From positions 1 through 34,003 of the forward strand of contig CAIMDB010000004.1 in assembly GCA_903839675.1 (NCBI GenBank): 34,003 nt of DNA. The letters run 5' to 3'. The notes under the pieces are model-generated. The model had not been told where the DNA came from. It saw nothing but the letters and a program-made list of their open reading frames with translations, and made no database searches. Position numbers and translations under genes: made by a program. The stretch comes from an uncultured Sphingomonadales bacterium. GTDB taxonomy: Bacteria > Pseudomonadota > Alphaproteobacteria > Sphingomonadales > Sphingomonadaceae. Positions 1 through 8,200 of the stretch are shown here, in pieces (positions within the stretch are counted from its first letter, which is position 1; every line of letters starts with the position of its first letter).

Positions 1-432
1 GAGCAGCGGCGAATCCGACATCGCAAAGTGAACGTTCGTCCACGATGTGCCGTATGCCGTTGGGAAGATCAAACCAGAAGCGCCTGTAAGTGCGTTGGTG
101 ATGCCCTTCCACGACGTACGGCCCGTGCCCGAACCGGTCGAAACATAACGGCCGGTGATGTTCGGCTGAATGGTCGCGGTGGCGCAGTTGAAAGCGCCGT
201 CGGAACCCGTGTAATTGCCTTCAGTGACCGAAGACGACGTACCGTCGTTCTTGCCGACTGCTTCGTTGCCGGAAATGCAGTTCAGTTCCTGCGGCAGGAT
301 AACGGCAATCGACGATGCGCCCATGCCGCGGAGTTCAGCAGCCGGGAAAGCGACCTGCGCCTGAGCGCCGGTGGCAGTCGCTGCGATCACAGCGGTAGCT
401 GCGAGCAGCTGTGTCTTAAAGTGAATAGTCAT
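1..432 (-). CDS. Secreted protein, partial (possibly PstS-like substrate-binding type)
   Basis: The gene starts at an ATG at 432 and runs off the left edge of the window, so only the first 144 residues are visible. The start is supported by AAGGGAT about 6 bases upstream. The N terminus is a clear Sec signal peptide (MTIHFKTQLLAATAVIAATA, then a TGAQAQ cleavage region). The mature part begins with AELRGMGASSIAVILPQEL and has Cys residues near 55 and 84, followed by a Ser/Thr/Gly-rich stretch. The 'G-x-GASSI' opening recalls the first strand and loop of PstS-type phosphate-binding proteins, but too little is present to be sure. It could equally be an unrelated secreted protein. It lies last in the minus-strand TPS locus and shares its leader motif with the Ala-rich gene. 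Presence of the gene is well supported; the family assignment is weak. Confidence 0.6.
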   Translation of the reverse strand, partial: MTIHFKTQLLAATAVIAATATGAQAQVAFPAAELRGMGASSIAVILPQELNCISGNEAVGKNDGTSSSVTEGNYTGSDGAFNCATATIQPNITGRYVSTGSGTGRTSWKGITNALTGASGLIFPTAYGTSWTNVHFAMSDSPLL

Positions 433-444
433 GTTATATCCCTT
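433..444 (-). promoter_or_regulatory. Ribosome binding site with AAGGGATATAAC motif
   Basis: On the minus strand AAGGGATATAAC directly precedes the ATG of the left-edge secreted protein. The identical 12-mer precedes the GTG start of the Ala-rich gene (2053-2064). AAGGGA is the Shine-Dalgarno core; the identity beyond it is unexplained. Confidence 0.7.
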
Positions 445-519
445 ATTTTAACTTCATGTGCAGTTGCGTGGAAGTTGAGAGAACCTTGCGAACTTTCGCT
501 GTTTACTAAGCTAATCAAA

Positions 520-540
520 GCCTTTTCTCAGCGAAAAGGC
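520..540 (-). terminator. Leader hairpin, possible attenuator
   Basis: Perfect 8-bp arms GCCTTTTC (520-527) and GAAAAGGC (533-540) enclose a 5-nt loop. Read on the minus strand the hairpin is followed by TTTGATT and sits about 90 nt upstream of the ATG at 432, within the presumed leader. The short U tract makes it a weak terminator at best; it could instead be an RNA stability element. Confidence 0.35.
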
Positions 541-717
541 GCATGACGCAGGTCACGAAAACACCCGAACCTACGCTTACCGCACCTAAGAAGCAGGGAT
601 GACGGCTTTAAGTTGAATGTTACGCAACTTTGACATGGGGTGGGTGTTAATATCAAAACAGAGCAGTATTTTTGCGCCTAATTGGCGATTAACACTTCAC
701 CATTTTGGATTAATATT

Positions 718-745
718 GCCCTCCACGCCAAGCAGCGTGGAGGGC
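718..745 (-). terminator. Hairpin downstream of ompH-like gene
   Basis: Perfect 11-bp arms GCCCTCCACGC (718-728) and GCGTGGAGGGC (735-745) enclose a 6-nt loop. The hairpin begins 26 nt after the TAA stop of the Skp/OmpH-like gene on the minus strand. The GC-rich stem fits an intrinsic terminator, but the following sequence is AATATTAAT rather than a run of T, so termination strength is uncertain. Confidence 0.55.
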
Positions 746-770
746 CATGGCAATACTCAGAAGAAAGATT

Positions 771-1391
771 TTAGCGGGCTGGCGTCGCCGCCGGTGCTGC
801 AGCAAGAGTTTCCCGCTGGAAATTCATCGTGGTGATCTTGGCGTCCAAACCTTGGACAACCGCGACCGTCAAATCATTCGCCAGGTTGCCGCCAAGGACA
901 TTTGTCCGATCCAGCAGCAAGCCGCAATTGCGATCCTTATAGGCAGTCGCGATGACAGGCTGCGCCTCGCTGGCGATCATTTCCATTACCTTAGCCCGCG
1001 TTTTTTCAATCTCACGCGTGCGAAGTTCAGCTTTCGCCTGAACAGGCGCAAATTTATCCGCCAACGCTTTTTCGCGCGCGCGACGCTGCTGATCAGAAAG
1101 CTTGGCACTTTCCGAACGCAGAGCAAGCACATCAGCCTCTATTGGAGACCGATCACGGTCAATTTCCGCCTGCGATTCGTCGGCGATCTGCTTGAGCCTT
1201 GCCGCGGCTGCAATTCCGACCTTACTGTTGGCGAGCACAGCTTCGCGTGACAGCAGGCAGACACCGGCAATAACAGGTCCACCAAGGCCTGGCTGTTGCT
1301 CGGCCGCCGGCTTTTGAGCCATCCCGCTAGAGACCGTGCCGAGCGTCGTGGCGGCCATTAAAATTGCAGAGGCAAAACGGTTTTTGAACAC
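771..1391 (-). CDS. OmpH/Skp-like periplasmic chaperone
   Basis: This 206-residue protein resembles the OmpH/Skp family, trimeric periplasmic chaperones that hold unfolded outer-membrane proteins on the way to the Bam complex. It starts with GTG at 1391, supported by AAGGACC upstream. A signal peptide ends near MAQ (residue 26). The mature protein opens with a short strand (GPVIAGVCLLSREAVLANSK), then a long charged helical region (residues 60-135, rich in Ala, Glu, Lys, Arg) typical of the Skp tentacles, then a return strand region with CGLLLDRTNVLGG, the counterpart of the family's closing beta segment. The C-terminal Ala/Pro tail is variable. The two Cys sit in the two body segments and could pair. 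Its place behind a giant TPS exoprotein and two outer-membrane beta-barrels suggests a dedicated chaperone for those clients, which is inference. Confidence 0.82.
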   Translation of the reverse strand: MFKNRFASAILMAATTLGTVSSGMAQKPAAEQQPGLGGPVIAGVCLLSREAVLANSKVGIAAAARLKQIADESQAEIDRDRSPIEADVLALRSESAKLSDQQRRAREKALADKFAPVQAKAELRTREIEKTRAKVMEMIASEAQPVIATAYKDRNCGLLLDRTNVLGGNLANDLTVAVVQGLDAKITTMNFQRETLAAAPAATPAR

Positions 1392-1410
1392 TTGAGGTCC
1401 TTTACGAAAG

Positions 1411-1445
1411 AACCGTCGCTTTAGTCTGGATCTAAAGCGACGGTT
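1411..1445 (-). terminator. Perfect 14-bp hairpin just upstream of ompH-like gene
   Basis: Arms AACCGTCGCTTTAG (1411-1424) and CTAAAGCGACGGTT (1432-1445) are perfectly complementary around a 7-nt loop. On the minus strand the hairpin is followed by CTTTCGT and then, within about 10 nt, by the Shine-Dalgarno site of the OmpH-like gene. It could be a (partial) terminator after the Ala-rich gene, an attenuator, or an RNA processing/stability element. There is no room for a separate promoter between it and the gene. Confidence 0.5.
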
Positions 1446-1474
1446 GGTTGTTAAAATTGTAATGATTTTTGTTG

Positions 1475-1498
1475 ACCCCCGACCGGATTTGAACCGGT
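1475..1498 (-). other. tRNA-like T-arm and acceptor fragment
   Basis: Read on the minus strand, ACCGG-TTCAAAT-CCGGT (1498-1482) is a perfect tRNA T-arm (5-bp stem, 7-nt TTCAAAT loop), followed by the 7-nt acceptor-like CGGGGGT (1481-1475). No matching D-arm, anticodon arm or 5' acceptor strand (which should read ACCCCCG) is seen upstream, where the Ala-rich coding sequence ends only about 23 nt away. It is therefore not a functional tRNA. A tRNA 3' fragment left by an integrase (att-site remnant) is one explanation; chance is another. Confidence 0.4.
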
Positions 1499-1520
1499 GC
1501 AGAGGTCCACCAGATATAAA

Positions 1521-2051
1521 TCAGTTGCCGCCCGTTGGCGGAACTGTTGAGCCACCGGTTGATGACCCTGCCGAAGCGGCACGCGCTGCTGCCGCCAAAC
1601 CTGCCGGGGACGCCGCACGAGCTGCGGCACGCACTGTAGCAGCGGTGGCCTTAGCAGCAGCAGCGGCCGATGCCGAACGTGCCAACGCCTGCTTATCAGC
1701 AGCGGCGGCCTTAGCAGCAGCAGCGGCCGATGCCGAACGTGCCAACGCCTGCGCATCCGCAGCGGCGGCCTTAGCAGCAGCAGCGGCCGATGCCGAACGT
1801 GCCAACGCCTGCGCATCCGCAGCGGCGGCCTTAGCAGCAGCAGCGGCCGATGCCGAACGTGCCAACGCCTGCTTATCCGCAGCGGCCGCCTTAGCAGCAG
1901 CAGCGGCTGAATTGGCGCGCGCATCTGTGCGAATAGCCTCTCGTGATGCGGCCGCAATAGCCGCCGGGGAATCCGCACGGACCTGAGCGAGTGCCGGCAT
2001 CGGCAATACGGCAGCAGCGATGATTGCAACTTTATACATGTTCAGTTTCAC
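1521..2051 (-). CDS. Alanine-rich repetitive secreted protein
   Basis: The product has 176 residues, starting with GTG at 2051 (AAGGGAT site about 8 nt upstream). A signal peptide is clear (MKLNMYKVAIIAAAVLPMPA, cut after LAQ). The mature chain is over half alanine and is built from about four near-identical 20-residue units of the pattern ARSASAAAAAKAAAADxQAL, where x is A or K. The spacing of Lys, Asp, Gln and Arg suggests one long, mostly uncharged helix, perhaps a periplasmic spacer or a self-associating coil. The tail is Gly/Ser/Thr/Pro-rich and ends TGGN. I do not recognise a named family. It lies between the giant exoprotein gene and the Skp-like gene, 152 bp after the former, so a role in assembly or cell-envelope bridging of the adhesin is plausible but unproven. 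Confidence 0.72.
   Translation of the reverse strand: MKLNMYKVAIIAAAVLPMPALAQVRADSPAAIAAASREAIRTDARANSAAAAAKAAAADKQALARSASAAAAAKAAAADAQALARSASAAAAAKAAAADAQALARSASAAAAAKAAAADKQALARSASAAAAAKATAATVRAAARAASPAGLAAAARAASAGSSTGGSTVPPTGGN
1641..1906. repeat. 60-bp in-frame tandem repeat (about 4.3 copies)
   Basis: The sequence repeats with an exact 60-base period; for example 1741-1800 and 1801-1860 are identical, and 1681-1740 differs from them at only three positions. The unit codes for 20 residues, so gain or loss of a copy keeps the frame of the Ala-rich protein. Such near-perfect copies indicate recent expansion or ongoing homogenisation. Confidence 0.95.
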
Positions 2052-2052
2052 A

Positions 2053-2064
2053 GTTATATCCCTT
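2053..2064 (-). promoter_or_regulatory. Ribosome binding site with AAGGGATATAAC motif
   Basis: AAGGGATATAAC on the minus strand, one base before the GTG start at 2051. It decides this GTG over the in-frame ATG four codons later, and it matches the 12-mer before the left-edge gene exactly. Confidence 0.65.
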
Positions 2065-2203
2065 CGCGTGATTTTTTCGTGTCCAACAGATCAAAATGCT
2101 GATCCGCTTTTCAAATTTTGAGAACGCTTTGCTGATCTATGGTGCTTTTTTTTCAGTTTTCTTATCAATATTGCGTTCTTGTTATTGCGCTGCGAACTAT
2201 TCC

Positions 2204-5200
2204 TTAATTGGCGCAGGTACCGTCGGCATTCCGACGGTCAGTGCTGCAATTGTCAGCCCCTGCGGCATAACCCAGCACGTCGACGCGGATCAGAGACGGT
2301 CGATCGCTACCATTGCCATTTTGCTGAGAGTTCGCCTGCGCCGCCGCGGCCGTTGTCGCCGCTGCGGCATTTGCCGGCGGCGCCGGTGCGGCGACAGCCG
2401 CCGAGCTCGGCACGCCAACCGAAACGCCGCCAACCTTAAAGTTATCAGAGTTTGCAACGCGCGCCGCGGCCACGAACACATCACCAGAGGCACGGACACC
2501 CGCATCGCCCGCATCGACTGTGCCAACTGGCGCCAACAGCGTGACCCGAGATGGGGCAACATCCAGCGACGGCCGGAACGCGGCGATACCCGCTCCCGCC
2601 ACGCTGCCCGCTGTATCGACTTCAGCAAAAGCATTCGGCGTAAAGCGCAGCGTAACCGGCGGGAAGTTAGAGGCGCTCTTTGGCCCCTGCCCTGCGTTCA
2701 GATCACCATTGGACGACCACATCGTGACGTCGCCGCCACTCAAGGTGAACAAGCGACTTTGGTTAAGGCGGAAATCGCCGTCGGTGAACGAACGAATTGT
2801 GCCACCGCGAAGGCTAAGCACACCTTCATAACCGATCGGAATGGCATCAATACCGACAGCAATAATCTCCAAGGCATTGCCGTTCCGGATATTGAAGATG
2901 CCGTTGTCGTTGTAAGGCGTCGACTTGCGCAGCGCTTGTTCAGATGTGCGGACAACCGAGCCTGCAATGAAATCACCGCCTGGCCCGATCAGATCCACAT
3001 CACCGCCGCGGCTGGACTGAATGGTGGCAAGGCGAAGATCGACATTCCCGGTCAGCTTCCGGACTGCGATTGCAGGCTGTCCATTGACCAGCTTCTTTGT
3101 TGGAACACCCAGCGGATGATCCTTGCTGATGGTCGCAGGGTCAGTTTCGAACGTCGCAAGATTGTCGGTATAACCCGCGCTAGCCGGGAACAGCGTTTGG
3201 ACTGCTCGATAGCCGCGCACATATTGTAGGTAAGAATTGCCATTTGGATCGGCTGGCGCTGCAAGTTCACTAAAATAGACTTCATTCAGCAGGAACTGGC
3301 GCTGCTGCTGCACAGAAACAGCGCTTTCAAACTGAGTATAAAACGCGTCGTACCGATCATAAGACAGCTTCACCAGTTCAACATCGGTCGTGATCTTTGC
3401 ATCCCCGACAGCAGCCGCAAAAGCTGCAGGCGCATTGGCGCGCAGCCAACGGGCAAGCTTGGGCGCGTAGATGGGGCGCGATCGATCCGGAGTCTTGTTC
3501 CCCGCTTTATCGACGAACTGTTCAAATAGTGCTCCATCGAGTTTGTCGAGCTGCTTTGGATTGAGATAAACATCCCGCAATGCGACGTAATCGGCACCAT
3601 TGGCGACGCCAAACAGCGCGAAGATGTCCGCCCCAGATGAAGGCAACCATGGGTTAGCTTCCGCGCCAATCGTGCGGATACCACCCGCATAGCTGACATT
3701 GTCGACCGTGACAGAGTTGAGGAAAGGACCAAGGTCTCGGCCAGCCTGAACAGTGAGGGCGCCGGGACCTCCAAGGATGAAATTGGTGACACCAACATAA
3801 GGACGCCCGCCGAAAATGCCGTCAGCTGGCGGCACGCCGGTTGTCGCCAGAATGTCGCGGCCGGCAACAATGCTGGTCACATCTGAGGCGCGGGTGTTCT
3901 GGCCTTCAAAGTAGAAGTTGATGATATCCTTGCCCGCATTGATGCGGACTGGCTTAGCCAACGAAAGCTGCACATTCTCGATTGAGCCGCCTGCATAGAT
4001 CAAGGCATCTTGGCTATCGGCCAGATGCGTAATGCCGCGATCATGATAGAGACGAAGCATCACATCGTCGGTTGGCATCACGACACTGCCAAAGGTAAAT
4101 CCAAGCCCCCCAAGGCGGTAAAGATCTCCCGCGACACCCTCAAACTTTGCCACCGAGAACGCGCCGGGCAAATCTGAGGGGTTGGCGTCACTCATAGCAA
4201 GCGAGAAAGATGACATATTGCCACCTGCCAACAAAGAAAGCTGGCCATATTGGCTTGGGTAAAGAAGGCGCGGGTTGCTGTTACCGAAGACTAGGTCTGA
4301 TGTAAGAGAGCTGAGCCGCAGAGACGGGGGGAGCACATAGCCGGTTAGGAAAGAAGCGTCCAAGGCCGATGTGTTCTGATCTGCAAAGGCGACGCGCAAC
4401 TCCTTTCGGTTGTCCACAAGTTCTAGTCGGCCAAATGTCTCAATATCGACGCCTGCGGCGGGGCTAAAGAAGCCAGCCGCATTGAGCGATTCTGCAATGT
4501 TAGACACGGCCCGATCAGCGCCAAGCGCCCCTATACCGCCAATATCGACGTCCCCTCGCGCAGTAAGTGTCAAGGTGGCGTCGCTAACACGCAAACGCAA
4601 CAGGCTGCGAAAATCTGGCGAGGGAACGTTATCTTCATATGAGTCCAACGTATAGGTTTCACCCGCCGCTCCTACAGCGCGGCCAACGATCATCTGGCCG
4701 ACGCCCGATGCGAGGTCAATCTGGCCACCCGTCATATCTCGACCAGAATAAACCGCGAGATTACCTGATGCACTCGACAACAGCACCTTGGCTCCGTCAA
4801 GCAAGGTGTCCGTCGTGACCGAGTTGTCGAGAGCAATAGTCAGATCGCTTACATCGCGCCCGGCCTTAATCGAAACGTCTCCCCCCGCGAGCGCGCCAAC
4901 GCCCGAGGAGAAGAGCTGCGGAACGATCGCAATCGAGCTATTTTGGCCAATTTGACCGACGCGCCAGCGCTGACTTGCCGCACCGACATGAGCCGGATTT
5001 AGGGTCGTTGTTCCACTTTCATAACCAGGCATCGTCGTGAAAATTTCGAGACCGGAGCTAAGGAACGCCTCGCTCCAAATATCGCGCCGACCTCGCACAT
5101 CAGCTCCAGCCGTCAGCGAGATCGATCCCCCATTGCCAGCCATAACAGGCGCTGCATCCAGCGCGCCTTGAGGTGAAGGCACATAGTCGAGAGCTTCTGC

Positions 5201-8200
5201 CCCAAAGCCGCCCAGCGCGCTGTCGGGTTTGCCAAATACTGGCAGGCGATTGCCTGCCGTATAGATCGCAGATCCGCCGACTTGGGCATTGTCAAAGTTC
5301 GGGACGAGCGGTTCGCCGAACTCGTCTACGCTTGCGCCATTGACATCGCGATAGACCAACTCACCGCCACCTGAGAGATCAATGTCCCCTCCGGCAGCAA
5401 TCCTGATCGAACCGTTGCCGGTACGCACAAGTGGACGGACGTATGCCGCCGCTTGTGTGAAACTGACCGGCGATTCGGTCTCTAAAGCAATATCTGCGAA
5501 GTTGGCGGCAAACGTTTTGCCAAAATCAGTAGCAAGAAAGGCCTCAACGTCCCCAAGTGAGGCGTAGACGCCGATCGTTTCACCACCCTCGACAATGAAC
5601 CTATTTCCCGAAAAGAAGTTTGCTGCCGCTGCCTTGGCTGCTTCGGCAAGATCGCTGTCTCTGCCCCAATCCAATCGAGTATAAAAATCTCTAGCAAGGT
5701 CTGACGGGATGATGTCAGCTATTGTCTTAGTAAGAAATTCACCGGCGGAGCCATACAGCATTACCCCGGAGCCGTCGTCATAAGCCAGTTGAAGCGGACC
5801 GTCGACAATCGTGTCGCCCTCATTGGCATTTACACTATAGTTTTTCTCACCAGCAATGATCACCGACCCAAGTGAGCTCCGGTTAACTTGTAAGGGATTG
5901 GGTGAAGTGCCGCTGGCACCTGCCACAAGCCGTATATCCGAAGACCGGACTGGTTGGTTGCCGACCAGCGGGAACAGCTCACCTATCCCGATGGCATCAT
6001 TTGTGCCCATCGCCGCAACGCTGTTGGCCGCGGCACTAAACGGGGAATGCACAAAAATATTCGAAAACTGGCCACCTTGGATCGAAGCTCTCAGATCGAT
6101 AGTAACAATCATATCGTCTGAGGGCTGCTCGGCCGCGTCCTTGAGTTCGGAATAAGCAGGCATGTCAAAGCCACACAGGCCGCCATCTGCGCAATTCAAG
6201 TTGACGGCCGGATGATAGCTCCGATTGCCTCCACCAAGCTGGTAGCTGATGTAGTCGGGGTCTGTGCGGTCGTGGAACGCGAAGAAGCCGTCACTGATGC
6301 TGTTGTTGACCTGCAGATCGCCGCCCGCACGGATGACAAATGCGGCAGCCTCGCCACTCACCGAGCCACCAACGCGGAACGTCATGTCGACATAGCGGCC
6401 GAAAAGCTCAGTTTCTTTGCCTTGCACCACCTCATAACGAGGATTGCCGTCAGCGTCCGGGCCAAGCGGTGATATGACCATGAGCCTATCGCGCACAGCG
6501 CCTGCGTAATCAGTTATCGTCCCCGCACCGAGATTAATATTGCTGTCAAGGATCACGCTGCCCGATGATACCAGCTCCACCCCTGGCCGGATGCGATAAC
6601 GGGAACTGTCGCTTCCGTTCTTCAGACCGACATTGAAGGATCGGATGAATTCCGGAACGGAGCCAAGAGTGGTCGTATCAGCAAGGAAGTTTGGGAGATC
6701 GTTGGCCGACGCATCCAAATGTGCTGCGCCATCACCATCTATTGTGACACCAGAAAACGCGCCTTCATCCGCGATCGCATCAAGGTCGAAGCGCTTAAAT
6801 GCTTCAATTTGGAGCGCACGTGCGCCGATAATTTGCCCATCGTTGCGGATGTCAACCAGCCTGCCTTCGCCGACCACCGGAGCACGGAAGTTGACCGTGC
6901 CGCCAAGATCACCAGCAGCGAGGCGATAAACGGTGGTTTCGGTCAGAGTGTCCGGATCCTTGACCTTCAATCCAATTAGGCGGTCAGCTGTGTCGCGGAC
7001 GGAGACATCGATAATCGCACCCGATGCGAGTGAGATATTCGCGCGCTCGTTGCCGATGCCAAGTATGATGTTCCCGGCGCTCGCCTGCCGACTATCACCA
7101 GCATTATAGCCATAGCTCACCGAACGTAGTGTTGCTGTCGACGCTAAGGCAACCCCATCGCTGCCATAAAGGGCAATATCGCCCCCATTGACACGCGCTT
7201 TGGCATAAGCTGGGTCTGACATGGCAAGGCTGGTCACATTGTCGCCAGACGTATCGATTGCGCCTGCAATGACAATCAGGCCATCGTCGGTCGTTAAGTT
7301 TACACTGCGCGCGCGAAGGTTTTGCCCCTGATCAAGGTTGAAATCGCCCGAACCTGCATGAATTTCGATGTCACCTTGGAACTTGGAGCCATTCTCGAGG
7401 ACAAAACTCGCAAAGTCGAACGCTTGGCCCGTCGCATTCAGTAATAAGGTGCCATCAAGGAGCAGCGACGCCGCTCTTTGAGTACCGCCTAAGATATCCG
7501 GGTTAAGCGCGGCACCAAGCTGAACGGTGCCACTTGCGGCCAAAAGGTTGAGGACGCCCGCCGTACCGATTGTATTGTCGACTATAATCCGGGTTGAGCT
7601 TTCACTGATAATGGAGCCGTCGATCGACTTTAAGTTGATCGTACCTCCGCCCGCTGTGGCGATAAGCCCATCGGATGTGGCGCCGATCCGGGTCGAATAG
7701 CCCGGCACGGACAGTGCACTTGTTCCAGATACGCTAATGTCTCCTTCGGCGACGATATCAAGGATCCCGGCCGTCGCACGAAGCTGAGCATCAACAATGG
7801 TCATGCTTGCGATCGGCGCCGCCGCCGAACCAAACGAGATTGTCGTCCCCGGCGACGGACTGCCTGATGCGACTGCGGTGAGCCCGCTGCCGTCGATGAT
7901 GACATCGCCAAACGTTAGAAAACTATATTCGTGGTTGCCCGAGCTGCTGCGCTCAAGTCGGTCGGCCAGCAGTGGGGTTGAAAGTGTTAGCCCAACATAG
8001 GCAGGGTTTTCAGGATCATCGATAACAAGAGCACCCTTACCCTCGACATAAATGCCCTTGGCTGCAGCGAGATCAACACCGCCATCAAATCCGTAGAGAT
8101 AGAACTGACCATCGCGAAGGGCGATTTCGTCGGCTTTGACCGTCAAGGCCGAAGTATCGCCACACACCGCATTAGCGCTCACCGTGCAGCTGCCGAGATC

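Larger units (their letters stand above)
433..717. other. Intergenic leader upstream of the left-edge gene
   Basis: I find no credible gene on either strand here. The stretch holds an 8-bp hairpin (520-540), a TGAC-GCAG-GTCA dyad (544-555), an AT-rich part (610-717) with the dispersed inverted repeat GTGTTAAT/ATTAACAC (about 645-695), and the small CGCC-TAATT-GGCG dyad (about 677-689). It must contain the promoter for the left-edge gene if the hairpin at 718-745 ends upstream transcription. I could not pick a convincing -35/-10 pair. Confidence 0.4.

Noticed and set aside
1641-1906. CRISPR-like array
   Set aside because: The 60-bp units are contiguous and in-frame coding, without distinct repeats and unique spacers.
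1451-2029. Second minus-strand frame over the repeat region, rich in Arg, Leu and His
   Set aside because: It is the frameshifted reading of the 60-bp repeat. The Ala-rich frame has a signal peptide and ribosome site; this one has neither.
2096-3229. Long plus-strand open frame (377 codons) opposite the 3' end of the giant exoprotein gene
   Set aside because: It is rich in Arg and Cys, has no domain or ribosome site, and lies opposite a coding sequence with clear family motifs; it is a shadow frame.
4550-4558. RGD tripeptide in the giant exoprotein (about residue 3599)
   Set aside because: RGD in Bordetella FHA can bind integrins, but one RGD in 4382 Gly/Asp-rich residues is expected by chance and the sequence lies in a repeat-like strand (TARGDVDIGG).
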